Assembly: GCF_004522215.1 (NCBI RefSeq)
Contig: NZ_SDLR01000005.1
Location: forward strand, 465,086-529,085
DNA: 64,000 nt
Direction of reading: 5' to 3'
From: Ammoniphilus sp. YIM 78166
GTDB lineage: Bacteria; Bacillota; Bacilli; Aneurinibacillales; RAOX-1
The notes under the pieces were generated by a model. It was given only the letters and a program-made list of their open reading frames with translations. It ran no database searches and was not told the DNA's origin. A program made the position numbers and the translations under genes. Positions 40,985-49,903 of the stretch are shown one piece after another (position 1 is the stretch's first letter; the number at the start of each line of letters is the position of its first letter).

Positions 40985-42862
40985 CTAGACCATCATCTTG
41001 CAAATATCATTAGTGAACTCCACTGGATCTTGAATCGGCAATCCTTCGATGAGCAACGCTTGATTATATAAAAGGTTGGTATAGAGATCTAGTTTTTCCT
41101 TATCCTGTTCAAAGGCATTTTTTAACGACTTAAACACGTCATGGTTACTATTGATTTCCAATACCTTATCTGCTTGGATGTTTTGATTATTTGGCATCGC
41201 CTTAAGGATTTTCTCCATTTCGATCGACACTTCGCCTTCCGTAGACAAACAAACCGGATGGGACTTCAAGCGTTTTGAAACGCGAACATCTTTGACCTTT
41301 CCTGCCAGCGTTTGTTTCATATGGTCAAATAGCTCTTGATGTTCCTTCTGCTCTGCATCCGTATTTTTCTCATCCGCTTCAATGCCTAAATCCCCACTAG
41401 AAACAGACTTGAACTCCTTCTCTTTATAAGTCATCAGCATACGAATCGCAAACTCATCGATCTCATCTGTAAAGTAAAGAATTTCATAGCCTTTATCTGC
41501 TACCAGCTCGGTTTGGGGCATTTTCTCGATGCGCTCATTGGTCTCCCCTGAAGCATAGTAAATATACTTTTGATCTTCAGGCATACGAGACACATACTCG
41601 TCTAGGCTCACGAGCTTCTTCTCCTTTGAGGAATAGAACAGCAGCAGGTCTTGCAAAGTATCTTTATTGGTACCGTAATCGCTGTATACACCATACTTTA
41701 GTTGTCGGCCAAAAGAGTTAAAGAATTGCTCATACTTCTCACGATCGTTCTTCAAAAGGTTTTGCAACTCATTCGTAATCTTCGTCTTAATGTTCTTTGC
41801 AATCAGCTTTAGTTGTTTATCGTGCTGTAAGATTTCTCGAGAGATATTTAGCGAAAGATCTTCCGAATCCACCATCCCTTTAACGAAGCTATAGTAATCA
41901 GGCAGGAGGTCTCCACATTTGTTCATGATAAGGACTCCATTAGAGTATAATTCTAGCCCCTTCTCGAACTCCTTGGTGTAGTAGTCAAACGGAATATTCT
42001 CCGGAATAAAGAGGATGGCATTGTAGCGAACGGCCCCATCCACACTAATGTGGATATGCTTAATCGGCTTATCAAAGCCGTAATGCTTTTCCATATAAAA
42101 GTTCTCGTAATCCTCCGGAGTCAGCTCGCTCTTATTCTTTCGCCAGATCGGAACCATGCTGTTGATAACCTGCTCTTCTTTCACGCTCTCGAATTCATTT
42201 TCCGTGCCTTCCTTGAGCTTGCTGGTGGTTATATCCATTTTGATTGGATAACGAATAAAGTCAGAATACTTTTTAATAATTCCCTTTAAGCGATACTCAT
42301 CTAGATACTCATCGAAGCTTTCATCTTCGGTATTCTCTTTAATCTTAAGAATAATTTCCGTTCCAACGGAATCCTTTTCTACCGGCTCAATGGTGTACCC
42401 ATCGGCTCCCTGCGATTCCCATTTGTACGCTTGATCCTGCCCTAGCGCTTTACTGATGACTGTGACTTGGTCCGCCACCATAAATGCAGAATAGAATCCT
42501 ACACCAAACTGACCAATAATATCATGGCCATCCTTAATTTCATTTTCTTTTTTAAAGGCTAAAGAACCGCTCTTGGCGATCACACCCAGATTGGTCTCTA
42601 ATTCCTCTTGGGTCATCCCAATCCCTGTATCAATAAGCTTCAAAGTGCGGTTTTCCTTCTCGGGAACTACCTTAATAAAATAACTGTCCTTATCAAAAGT
42701 TAAGCTGTCATCCGTTAAAGCGCGGTAGTAGATTTTATCAATGGCATCACTTGCATTGGAAATTAATTCTCGTAAAAAAATCTCTCGCTGTGAGTAGATG
42801 GAGTTGATCATCATTTCTAACAAACGTTTCGATTCGGCTTTGAATTCTTGTTTGATCGCCAT
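40985..42862 (-). CDS. htpG: Molecular chaperone HtpG (Hsp90)
   Basis: A 625-residue bacterial Hsp90. N-terminal ATPase motifs: RELISNASDAIDK, DTGIGM, GVIAKSGS, GQFGVGFYSAF; the middle domain has SLNISREILQ, and the C-terminal dimerisation domain lies after residue about 500. It is expected to be cytoplasmic. A perfect CIRCE operator lies 60-90 bp upstream, so HrcA repression is predicted. In Bacillus subtilis, htpG is not under HrcA, so this arrangement differs. Monocistronic. Confidence 0.97.
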   Translation of the reverse strand: MAIKQEFKAESKRLLEMMINSIYSQREIFLRELISNASDAIDKIYYRALTDDSLTFDKDSYFIKVVPEKENRTLKLIDTGIGMTQEELETNLGVIAKSGSLAFKKENEIKDGHDIIGQFGVGFYSAFMVADQVTVISKALGQDQAYKWESQGADGYTIEPVEKDSVGTEIILKIKENTEDESFDEYLDEYRLKGIIKKYSDFIRYPIKMDITTSKLKEGTENEFESVKEEQVINSMVPIWRKNKSELTPEDYENFYMEKHYGFDKPIKHIHISVDGAVRYNAILFIPENIPFDYYTKEFEKGLELYSNGVLIMNKCGDLLPDYYSFVKGMVDSEDLSLNISREILQHDKQLKLIAKNIKTKITNELQNLLKNDREKYEQFFNSFGRQLKYGVYSDYGTNKDTLQDLLLFYSSKEKKLVSLDEYVSRMPEDQKYIYYASGETNERIEKMPQTELVADKGYEILYFTDEIDEFAIRMLMTYKEKEFKSVSSGDLGIEADEKNTDAEQKEHQELFDHMKQTLAGKVKDVRVSKRLKSHPVCLSTEGEVSIEMEKILKAMPNNQNIQADKVLEINSNHDVFKSLKNAFEQDKEKLDLYTNLLYNQALLIEGLPIQDPVEFTNDICKMMV

Positions 42863-42922
42863 ATGGATGGTTCTCCCTTCTTATTTCTATATTGAAATGA
42901 TATGTAAAACGAAGCCTACAGA

Positions 42923-42949
42923 TTAGCACTCTTATAAAGAGAGTGCTAA
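42923..42949. promoter_or_regulatory. CIRCE operator (HrcA)
   Basis: TTAGCACTC-N9-GAGTGCTAA, a perfect match to the CIRCE inverted repeat, between the htpG promoter and start codon. Confidence 0.95.
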
Positions 42950-42957
42950 CATCTATT

Positions 42958-42987
42958 TTAATAACATAAAAACAGTCGTAATGTCAA
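42958..42987 (-). promoter_or_regulatory. Promoter of htpG
   Basis: On the minus strand TTGACA (complement of 42982-42987), 18 bp, TATTAA (complement of 42958-42963), immediately upstream of CIRCE. Confidence 0.65.
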
Positions 42988-43101
42988 GGTTCCTTCGGCT
43001 TTTTATCTTCCCTATGAAACAATTTTCGAAGTTTTTCCCCATTTTCCTTTATTTACAGATATAATATAATAAGTAATTTACTGTAAACAAAGGAGTCATC
43101 T

Positions 43102-44280
43102 ATGAGATATAAACTATTACTTTCTCTTAGCATTCTACTAGTCCTCATACTTTCTATCCGCCATTTCCAACAAGAGCTCAGCCAGTACGAGATTACACCA
43201 CCGACTGCAGAAGCTGTCGTTACGGAACCGACTGAAGTGACAGTTGAACCTCCGCCACCAGAAACAGAACCAGCACCCGTGCCTACCCTTACAACCGCTA
43301 AATTGGTTGCCGTAGGTGATATCCTTGTTCACAGTTCGGTTTATCAAGATGCTGCTATGCCCGATGGTACCTTTGACTTTACTCCCATGTTTGAACAAGT
43401 AAAGCCCTTCATTGAATCAGCGGATCTGGCTATCGCCAACCAGGAAACAATGATTGGCGGAAAAGAAATTGGACTGTCGAGCTACCCTCTTTTTAACAGC
43501 CCTTTTGAAGTGGCAGATGCTCTAAAAGATACAGGCTTCGATCTTGTCACCTTGGCTAATAATCATACGATTGATCGCTATAAAGACGGGGCCATTGAGA
43601 GAGCCTTAGCTTACTGGGACCAAATTGAAATCCCTTATACCGGTAGCTACGCTTCTACTGAGGACAGAGACCACATTCGAACACTGACAAGAAATAGCAT
43701 TGTCTTTTCATTCCTTAGCTATACCTATGGAACCAACGGAATTCCCATACCTAAAGACAAACCCTATTATGTCAATTTAATAGATTGGAAACAAATCCAA
43801 CTTGATGTTGAGCGAGCGAGACAGATCTCTGATGTCATTGTCGTCTCCATGCATTGGGGAAATGAATATGAACTTCATCCTAATACCTTGCAGCAGGACC
43901 TTGCTCAGAGACTCTCTGATTTAGGCGTTCATATTATTATCGGGCACCATCCCCATGTGCTTCAGCCTCCGGCATGGGTGACGAACGCCAAAGGACACTC
44001 AACCTATGTCATGTATTCCTTAGGAAATTTTATATCCGCTCAACAAGGCATTGACCGCTTACTGGGTGGAATCGGCGGGATCCATGTGGTGAAAACGGAA
44101 CTCGAGGGAAATGTCTCGATCGAGCTGAAGGATCCTTTTTTCATTCCTACGTTAACCCAATATAAGAATTGGAAGAATTTCAAGCTCATTCCGCTAGATT
44201 GGGACCATGAGCACACCTTACGAGTGGCAAATCATATGAGAACTCGTATTACGGATTTATCCATCTTACATGCGCACTAA
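43102..44280 (+). CDS. CapA-family metallophosphatase-like secreted protein
   Basis: A 392-residue protein with an N-terminal membrane anchor (residues about 3-19), a proline/glutamate-rich linker (EPPPPETEPAPVP) and a PGA_cap domain starting AKLVAVGDILVH. Metal-site motifs DxxH-like GDILVH, ANQET, LANNHTIDRY, MHWGNEY, GHHPHVLQP are in order. The family includes CapA of poly-gamma-glutamate synthesis and many extracytoplasmic phosphoesterase-like proteins; no capB/C is near, so polymer synthesis is not implied. ATG follows AAAGGAG. Confidence 0.85.
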   Translation: MRYKLLLSLSILLVLILSIRHFQQELSQYEITPPTAEAVVTEPTEVTVEPPPPETEPAPVPTLTTAKLVAVGDILVHSSVYQDAAMPDGTFDFTPMFEQVKPFIESADLAIANQETMIGGKEIGLSSYPLFNSPFEVADALKDTGFDLVTLANNHTIDRYKDGAIERALAYWDQIEIPYTGSYASTEDRDHIRTLTRNSIVFSFLSYTYGTNGIPIPKDKPYYVNLIDWKQIQLDVERARQISDVIVVSMHWGNEYELHPNTLQQDLAQRLSDLGVHIIIGHHPHVLQPPAWVTNAKGHSTYVMYSLGNFISAQQGIDRLLGGIGGIHVVKTELEGNVSIELKDPFFIPTLTQYKNWKNFKLIPLDWDHEHTLRVANHMRTRITDLSILHAH

Positions 44281-44475
44281 TCAGATCTTAAGTTGGTTAA
44301 TACCAGAGAATTTAACAGCAATAGAGACCTTCCCCCTAATGAATATGCTTACATCCCGTTTTCTTTATGTAGCCAAGTTCTAAATGTTCACGTATAATTC
44401 ACAATTAGGTACAACGGCTCCGACTTTTCTGAGAGAGGAAAGTCACAATTAAAATTGAATAGAAAGAGGTTATTT

Positions 44476-45918
44476 ATGACTTACAAACAAGAATGGTTCT
44501 CCAATATTCGAGGTGATGTATTGGCAGGAATAACTGTCGCATTAGCCTTGATCCCGGAGGCGATTGCGTTTTCCATCATTGCTGGCGTAGACCCCATGGT
44601 GGGACTCTACGCATCATTCTGTATCGCGGTTGTGATTGCTTTTGTAGGTGGTCGTCCAGCGATGATTTCCGCCGCGACGGGCGCGATGGCACTCGTAATG
44701 GTGAACCTCGTTAAGGAACACGGCCTGGAGTATCTCCTTGCCGCTACGGTTTTAACAGGGATTATTCAATTGATCCTCGGTTCCTTGAAGGTGGGCCGAT
44801 TCATCACCTTTGTGCCTCACTCCGTCATGATTGGATTCGTGAATGCTTTAGCGATTCTCATCTTTATGGCGCAACTTCCACACTTTGTGGGAGAGTCCTG
44901 GCAGATGTATGTCATGGTTGCAGCGACTCTGGCGATTATCTATATCTTGCCTCGCTTCACCAAAGCCGTGCCCTCCCCTCTTATTGCGATCATCGTGATG
45001 ACCGTAATTGCCATCTATGGCGGCTTCAATGGACGCACGGTTGGAGATATGGGAGAGATTACGCGAGCACTGCCTGTGTTCCATCTACCTAATATTGAAT
45101 TGTCCCTCCAAACGTTATGGATTATCCTTCCTTATTCGGTAACACTAGCTATTGTCGGCTTACTAGAATCCCTATTAACAGCGACTATCATCGACGAAAT
45201 GACAGAAACCAAGAGCTCTAAGGACCAAGAGGTGAAAGGTCAAGGGATTGCCAATGTAATCACGGGATTTTTCGGGGGGATGGCTGGCTGTGCCATGATC
45301 GGTCAGTCGGTTATCAATGTTAAATCTGGAGCTAGAGGACGCTTGTCATCTCTCGTCGCCGGAGTCTTCCTCTTATTCCTGATTATGGTTTTAGGTGATA
45401 TCGTGAGACAGATTCCAATGGCAGCGTTAGTCGGGGTCATGATTATGGTTTCCATTGGAACTTTTGACTGGCAATCACTCAAAAGTCTTCCAAAAACCCC
45501 ACGAGCTGATGCTCTTGTGATGATCGTGACGGTAGCCATCGTCGTTGCTACGCATGACCTAGCTAAAGGTGTTATTGCTGGGGTAATCTTAAGTGCCTTA
45601 ATCTTCGGCTGGAAGATGGCTCGAATGAAGACAACCACTCGCATAGACAATGGATCAAAAATATATCAAGTTTCTGGTCAGATGTTTTTTGGAACAATGA
45701 GCCACTTTGTTGACCAGTTCCAGTTTAGCGAAGACCCTGAGCGTATCGTCATTGACTTTAGCAGATCCCATATATGGGATCACTCGGCCGTTACTGCCAT
45801 CGCAAAGGTCATATATAAATATCAGAAGCTTAATAAGCACGTTAAGATTATCGGATTAAACGAAGAGAGTCAGCAGCTAGTCAACCAAGTAGGATTATCT
45901 GCTCCTTCCGGACATTAA
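44476..45918 (+). CDS. SulP-family anion transporter with STAS domain
   Basis: A 480-residue transporter with about twelve membrane spans (residues 15-390) and a C-terminal STAS domain (about 395-480; RIVIDFSRSHIWDHSAVTAI). Seen: the SulP opening GDVLAGITVALALIPEAIAFS and GMAGCAMIGQSVINVKSGARGRLSS, near the transport motif. It may carry sulfate, bicarbonate or another anion; the sequence does not decide. ATG at 44476 has AAAGAGG; the frame from 44455 (TTG) is not needed. Monocistronic with a terminator. Confidence 0.9.
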   Translation: MTYKQEWFSNIRGDVLAGITVALALIPEAIAFSIIAGVDPMVGLYASFCIAVVIAFVGGRPAMISAATGAMALVMVNLVKEHGLEYLLAATVLTGIIQLILGSLKVGRFITFVPHSVMIGFVNALAILIFMAQLPHFVGESWQMYVMVAATLAIIYILPRFTKAVPSPLIAIIVMTVIAIYGGFNGRTVGDMGEITRALPVFHLPNIELSLQTLWIILPYSVTLAIVGLLESLLTATIIDEMTETKSSKDQEVKGQGIANVITGFFGGMAGCAMIGQSVINVKSGARGRLSSLVAGVFLLFLIMVLGDIVRQIPMAALVGVMIMVSIGTFDWQSLKSLPKTPRADALVMIVTVAIVVATHDLAKGVIAGVILSALIFGWKMARMKTTTRIDNGSKIYQVSGQMFFGTMSHFVDQFQFSEDPERIVIDFSRSHIWDHSAVTAIAKVIYKYQKLNKHVKIIGLNEESQQLVNQVGLSAPSGH

Positions 45919-45944
45919 AAAATATGAGTTCGCTTGTACCTTGA

Positions 45945-45978
45945 ACAAAAAGAGACAGTCCATGCTGTCTCTTTTGTT
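45945..45978 (+). terminator. Terminator of the SulP gene
   Basis: AACAAAAAGAGACAG and CTGTCTCTTTTGTT form a long stem around a six-base loop, followed by T. Confidence 0.85.
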
Positions 45979-46080
45979 TTGGATTTCACCATGTTTGGAG
46001 GTAAATCCAATCGTAATGAAATGACTCCTCTTCGCATATAGTTGATACAAGCATTCCCAAAATGAGGGAGATGACTTGTC

Positions 46081-46464
46081 TTGGGACAAAAGGGGAAAAT
46101 TATTTTTTCTAATCTCGTGGTTATATCTCTTATCTATGTATTAGTCGCTTTTTTCTTTTCCATCGCCTATATGATCCTGGATTATTATGAGCTTGGTCCT
46201 ATTATTGACCACAACTCTTCAGCAAACCATCAACAACAACCCCTTGACCGATTTACCCGCTCCCTGTATTTTAGTTTTATCACCTTATATTCCGTAGGGT
46301 ACGGAGATGTTACCCCTTTTGGTTTATCTAAAGCCGTTGCCATCTTAGAGGCCACTATTGGCTATCTTCTTCCCCCGGCTATTATCATTCGGTATCTGAT
46401 ATTTACCCCCAAAAGCATACAAGATGCTATATATACTCGTATGCAACAACAACGCCGTGGATAA
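46081..46464 (+). CDS. Two-span potassium channel
   Basis: A 127-residue ion channel: TM1 (about 10-35), a pore helix, the selectivity filter SVGYGD (71-76) preceded by TLY, and TM2 (83-106). The short cytosolic tail has no RCK domain. The filter indicates K+ selectivity. The start is TTG at 46081 with GAGGGAG upstream at long spacing, somewhat uncertain. Tetramer assembly is expected from the family. Monocistronic, with a strong terminator. Confidence 0.88.
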   Translation: MGQKGKIIFSNLVVISLIYVLVAFFFSIAYMILDYYELGPIIDHNSSANHQQQPLDRFTRSLYFSFITLYSVGYGDVTPFGLSKAVAILEATIGYLLPPAIIIRYLIFTPKSIQDAIYTRMQQQRRG

Positions 46465-46469
46465 ACCGA

Positions 46470-46504
46470 GAAGTAGCCCTTCCAACGGAAGGGCTACTTT
46501 CCTT
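46470..46504 (+). terminator. Terminator of the K+ channel gene
   Basis: AAGTAGCCCTTCC (46471-46483) pairs with GGAAGGGCTACTT (46487-46499), then T-rich bases. Confidence 0.85.
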
Positions 46505-46632
46505 TTCCCTTTACAAATTAATTCGCCGTCACAACAAAAAAGACTCCTATAATCCCGCGACGAGTTATCGCTAAGTTAAAGGAATCTTCGGTGACCCGAT
46601 CGGCAACTGTATGAGTTTAGAATAATAATAGC

Positions 46633-46821
46633 TTACACTTCCTTTTTCAACACCTTCTTCTCCACAGGAAAGCGTTGTTTTTCCACTCTTTCAATTTGAG
46701 TAATGTTGGAATCATGTACGGTAATATGAACTGAGCCATATTCGAGCCCTTCAAGAGAGCGTATTATTTTCTCCACTAAGGCCTCATCAATGTTACGTTT
46801 TGACAAGGAATTTTCCTCCAT
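46633..46821 (-). CDS. yezD: YezD-like small protein (DUF2292)
   Basis: A 62-residue member of the YezD/DUF2292 family with the diagnostic YGSVHITVHDSNITQIERVE core. Family members sit beside sulfur-assimilation or Rrf2 genes; the biochemical role is unknown. ATG at 46821 has GGGGAGTGGA; it overlaps the Rrf2 gene by 29 bp, indicating cotranscription. The frame from 46878 is not supported. Confidence 0.8.
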   Translation of the reverse strand: MEENSLSKRNIDEALVEKIIRSLEGLEYGSVHITVHDSNITQIERVEKQRFPVEKKVLKKEV

Positions 46822-47239
46822 TCCACTCCCCAATATTCTGATTAAGTAAATCGTGTAAGGTCGTCTGCTCCAACACATGGCTAATCGTATCCCGCACCAG
46901 CGTCCATAGAGGCTTCAATAAACACTTGGGCTCAAGCGAGCATGGCTCGTAGGCAGTAATACTGGCACAGCCCATCGGTGAAAGCGGACCTTCAATATTG
47001 CGGATTACCTCTCCAATATTAATCTCTGCTGGGGTTAGCTTTAAACTGTAACCCCCTTGTGCTCCTCGTTTACTCTTGACATAACCGAGCTTCTTAAGCT
47101 GAAGAAGAATTTGTTCTAGATAGCTTACTGTAATTAGCGTCTTCTCTGAAATATCGCTAATAGAAATGACTTGCCCTTCATGTTGACCTAGAACCAAGAG
47201 TGCCCGTAGGGCATATTCACCTCTACTTGATACCTTCAC
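46793..47239 (-). CDS. Rrf2-family regulator with iron-sulfur-type cysteines
   Basis: A 148-residue Rrf2/IscR/CymR-family winged-helix regulator (KVSSRGEYALRALLVLGQH, KTLITVSYLEQILLQLKKLG). Three cysteines (C91, C100, C106) lie in the region where IscR-type Rrf2 proteins bind an Fe-S cluster, unlike B. subtilis CymR. It therefore may sense iron-sulfur status, nitrosative or redox stress. A YezD-like gene overlaps its end. The start at 47239 has GGAGGAGG upstream and a TTGACA-17-TAAGAT promoter lies 75 bp further up. Confidence 0.85.
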   Translation of the reverse strand: MKVSSRGEYALRALLVLGQHEGQVISISDISEKTLITVSYLEQILLQLKKLGYVKSKRGAQGGYSLKLTPAEINIGEVIRNIEGPLSPMGCASITAYEPCSLEPKCLLKPLWTLVRDTISHVLEQTTLHDLLNQNIGEWNGGKFLVKT

Positions 47240-47313
47240 CCTTTCCTCCTCCTTTAAACCCGAGTGAACCAGTCAAGATTTAAGAAAAAAAACCAATTAC
47301 TACTCCTGTTACC

Positions 47314-47342
47314 ATCTTATTTGCACTATTCTTATCTGTCAA
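47314..47342 (-). promoter_or_regulatory. Promoter of the Rrf2-yezD operon
   Basis: TTGACA (complement of 47337-47342), 17 bp, TAAGAT (complement of 47314-47319). A minus-strand frame over this region (47280-47507) is therefore unlikely to be a gene. Confidence 0.65.
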
Positions 47343-47526
47343 GTCGGAATTTTTTTTCAATTGATATGCATACCCACTTTCTTCCCTTTGAAATCTTACT
47401 GGAATAGGTATATTCACCGGTGACTCTAAAGGTGATTTCGCTAACGAAAAAAAGCATCTAGGCTTAACAGCTTTAGCCTTCTTATTGTACAATTCAAATA
47501 CAACCATGCATAAAGAGGTAGGTAAG

Positions 47527-47784
47527 ATGGGACAAGTTATACCTTTTCCGATACAAGAAGATATTCACTGGAACGGACGAAGCTTAACCCCAGAGGAGTT
47601 AGACTACGTTCGGGAACTTTTGCTTTCCGTCTCGAGACGTATCCGAATCAAACGCATTCGCTTCAATGGGGTAAATGTCAGGGGAAACGACCTAAAGGTC
47701 ATCATGGATCATTTATGGAAGAAAAGATTAATCCTTGACGAGGAGAAAGCCTGGATCTACCGAAAGCTCGATCGTGAAACTTAG
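47527..47784 (+). CDS. Hypothetical protein (85 aa) ahead of spo0M
   Basis: An 85-residue protein (MGQVIPFPIQEDIHWNGRSL, later LWKKRLILDEEKAWIYRKLD) with no recognised domain; basic middle segment RRIRIKRIRFNG. ATG at 47527 has AGAGGTAGG upstream. The Spo0M gene starts 72 bp downstream on the same strand, so an operon is possible, but there is no direct functional evidence. Confidence 0.7.
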   Translation: MGQVIPFPIQEDIHWNGRSLTPEELDYVRELLLSVSRRIRIKRIRFNGVNVRGNDLKVIMDHLWKKRLILDEEKAWIYRKLDRET

Positions 47785-47855
47785 TGACGAAAAGCAACGC
47801 AAAATGGTACTATCAAAAGGAAGAAGATTCCATAGCAACGGGGAGGAACAAAAGC

Positions 47856-48626
47856 ATGTCGTTATTTGATAAGGTTAAAGCGAGTATCGGAATTGGATCG
47901 GCTAAAGTGGATGCGAAGCTAGATCAAAGTTCATTCACCGCAGGGGAAAACCTAACAGGCACTTTGCTTATTCAGGGTGGAACTATTGAACAAGAGATAA
48001 ATGGAATCGATCTTCACCTTGTTACGGAAGTGATCCGGGAAGTCGATGACAAAAAGGTCAAACAGCACACATCCTTTGTAACCTATCGAGTTGCTTCCGG
48101 CTTCCTGATTCGAAAAGGTGAAAAAAAGCAGTTGCCCTTCTCCTTTCCGATACCTACTGACACACCCATTACTCTAGGTAATAGTAAAATTTGGCTGGAG
48201 ACTGCTTTAGATATCTCACTCGCATTAGATCCAACAGACCAGGACTTTATCACGATTAAACCTCACCCTGCTGTTCATACTTTATTGGAAGCCACACGTT
48301 CCCTTGGTTTTGTTTTAAGAAAAGTTGAGAACTTACCCTATCGGCGCAGTCCGATTGGATTAATCCAAGAGTTTGAGTTTGTACCAACAAGCGGGTCCTT
48401 CAGAGGGAAGCTCGATGAGATGGAATTGGTTTTCTTTCTTGAACCACGTGGGATTCGAATCATGATGGAAATTGACCGTAAGGCTCGCGGCCTTGTTTCT
48501 CTTCTTGCTGAGAGTCTAGACCTTGATGAATCCAAGGTATCTTTATTCCTTTCTTTTGATGAAATTAACCAGGGCGTCTCAGCGACGGCTACTCGTCTTC
48601 ATAACGTGATTCGTTCTTACAGTTAA
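47856..48626 (+). CDS. spo0M: Sporulation control protein Spo0M
   Basis: A 256-residue arrestin-like fold protein of the Spo0M family (MSLFDKVKASIGIGSAKVDAKL is the typical opening, quoted in part: LFDKVKASIGIGSAKV). It matches B. subtilis Spo0M in length and domain layout (two beta-sandwich halves, with SLGFVLRKVENLPY in the second). Reported roles are in early sporulation and cytoskeleton interaction. ATG at 47856 follows GGGAGGAAC; the frame from 47784 is longer but unsupported. Terminated by a G+C-rich hairpin. Confidence 0.93.
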   Translation: MSLFDKVKASIGIGSAKVDAKLDQSSFTAGENLTGTLLIQGGTIEQEINGIDLHLVTEVIREVDDKKVKQHTSFVTYRVASGFLIRKGEKKQLPFSFPIPTDTPITLGNSKIWLETALDISLALDPTDQDFITIKPHPAVHTLLEATRSLGFVLRKVENLPYRRSPIGLIQEFEFVPTSGSFRGKLDEMELVFFLEPRGIRIMMEIDRKARGLVSLLAESLDLDESKVSLFLSFDEINQGVSATATRLHNVIRSYS

Positions 48627-48636
48627 ATTGAGAAAG

Positions 48637-48665
48637 AACCGGCTACTAATGTCGCCGGTTTTTCT
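48637..48665 (+). terminator. Terminator after spo0M
   Basis: AACCGGC (48637-48643) pairs with GCCGGTT (48654-48660), then TTTCTC. Confidence 0.75.
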
Positions 48666-48744
48666 CATTCCAATAAAAACCAACTCATTTGATTCTTGTT
48701 TTTCGGTTATAGTAACAAATATCTTATGGTAAGGTGGGCTTAAA

Positions 48745-48912
48745 ATGCAGGATTATCGTCAGCAAACCATCGAAGAGCTTGAAAGACTGAGTGCTTACTA
48801 TGAGCACGAAAATTTTGAAATCATGAAAGAACTGCTTCGTAGAGGAGTGGGAAAAGATCTTCCGGATACCCTTGAACACCCTAGTATGTTCCCAACGGAA
48901 GAAGATTTTTAA
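48745..48912 (+). CDS. Small acidic protein (55 aa)
   Basis: A 55-residue protein (MQDYRQQTIEELERLSAYYE, then MKELLRRGVGKDLPDTLEHP) with no signal or metal motif and a Glu/Leu-rich helix. No family recognised. ATG at 48745 follows AAGGTGGG, and a tight terminator overlaps the stop, so it is a complete transcription unit. Confidence 0.7.
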   Translation: MQDYRQQTIEELERLSAYYEHENFEIMKELLRRGVGKDLPDTLEHPSMFPTEEDF

Positions 48913-48938
48913 CGAACGATTTTTCGTTCGTTTTTTTA
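48911..48938 (+). terminator. Terminator of the 55-aa gene
   Basis: AACGAACGA (48911-48919) pairs with TCGTTCGTT (48924-48932) around TTTT, followed by more T. Confidence 0.8.
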
Positions 48939-48946
48939 TTGCATCC

Positions 48947-49711
48947 CTAGAATAACCCTTGCCCTAGGCTTGCTCCTGCATCCACCGTAATGACTTCTCC
49001 ATTGATATACTCCGCCTGTGGAGAAAGGAGAAAATAGGCAACATCAGCAATTTCCGCACTTCTGGCGAATCGTTTATTAGGAATCATTTTGACAACTTGT
49101 TCAAAGGTTTGCTTATCAGGTATCAGCTTTTTTGCTCCTCCTGTATCCTCTACAAAACCGGGAGCAATACAGTTCACACGAATCCCATAATTTCTGCCCC
49201 ATTCGACCGCTAATGACTTGCTCATGGCTAGGACACCTGCCTTAGCTGCAGCCGAATGCACCACTCCAGGACAACCTGTCCAAGCATAGGTAGCAATGAT
49301 ATTGACAATCGATCCCTTAAATCCTTCCTTAATCCATTCCTTGGCTACGGCCTGAGAGCAGTACCAGGTTCCGTTCAAGACAATATCCACCACCGAATTC
49401 CACCCATTGATCGACAGTTCCTCCGCCCGAACCAAAAAATTTCCGGCAGCGTTATTAATTAATCCATCAATTCGGCCAAACCTCTCTAGCGTTTGACATA
49501 CCGTTTTTTGAACTTGATCCGGCTCGCGGACATCCATCGAAATGGAAAGAACCTGACCGTTAAATTGCTGCACATCCTCCTTCGCTTTCTCAAGTCTTTC
49601 CCTGTTGCGCCCCGTTATGACAACATAAGAACCCTCAATGGCAAATTTCTTAGCCATTGCTAACCCCATCCCACTACTTCCTCCTGTTATCAAAAACACC
49701 TTCTCTTTCAT
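48947..49711 (-). CDS. fadH: 2,4-dienoyl-CoA reductase-like SDR (FadH type)
   Basis: A 254-residue SDR matching the NADPH-dependent 2,4-dienoyl-CoA reductase group of bacilli. Seen: TGGSSGMG cofactor loop, NNAAGNF, WTGCPGVVHSAAAKAG (in place of the usual YxxxK, a DECR trait with catalytic Lys in HSAAAK) and a C-terminal GASLGQGLF. It would help degrade unsaturated fatty acids. The stop is convergent with the small acidic gene. Start ATG at 49711 is preceded only by a weak AG-rich site. Confidence 0.88.
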   Translation of the reverse strand: MKEKVFLITGGSSGMGLAMAKKFAIEGSYVVITGRNRERLEKAKEDVQQFNGQVLSISMDVREPDQVQKTVCQTLERFGRIDGLINNAAGNFLVRAEELSINGWNSVVDIVLNGTWYCSQAVAKEWIKEGFKGSIVNIIATYAWTGCPGVVHSAAAKAGVLAMSKSLAVEWGRNYGIRVNCIAPGFVEDTGGAKKLIPDKQTFEQVVKMIPNKRFARSAEIADVAYFLLSPQAEYINGEVITVDAGASLGQGLF

Positions 49712-49903
49712 TCACTACACGCCCCTTTCTTTCACATTATATGTTTTGAAAAATTTAATATTTTTTCAACACAATAAAGGCCAGGTAAGCTCTAGGCCTT
49801 ATGAAGGGCTGTTTGTTTCCTTTGCAAAATAATGTTTTAATATTACGATAATTGGTATATCATTAAAGTTGTACTTCATATTTATACATAGGGGACTATA
49901 CTC

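Noticed and set aside
46518..46616. 32-codon open minus-strand stretch before the K+ channel terminator region
   Set aside because: Too short, without start codon or ribosome site; may be a remnant but cannot be distinguished from chance.
47280..47507. 75-codon minus-strand frame upstream of the Rrf2 gene
   Set aside because: It spans a TTGACA-17-TAAGAT promoter for that gene and its translation has no recognisable features.
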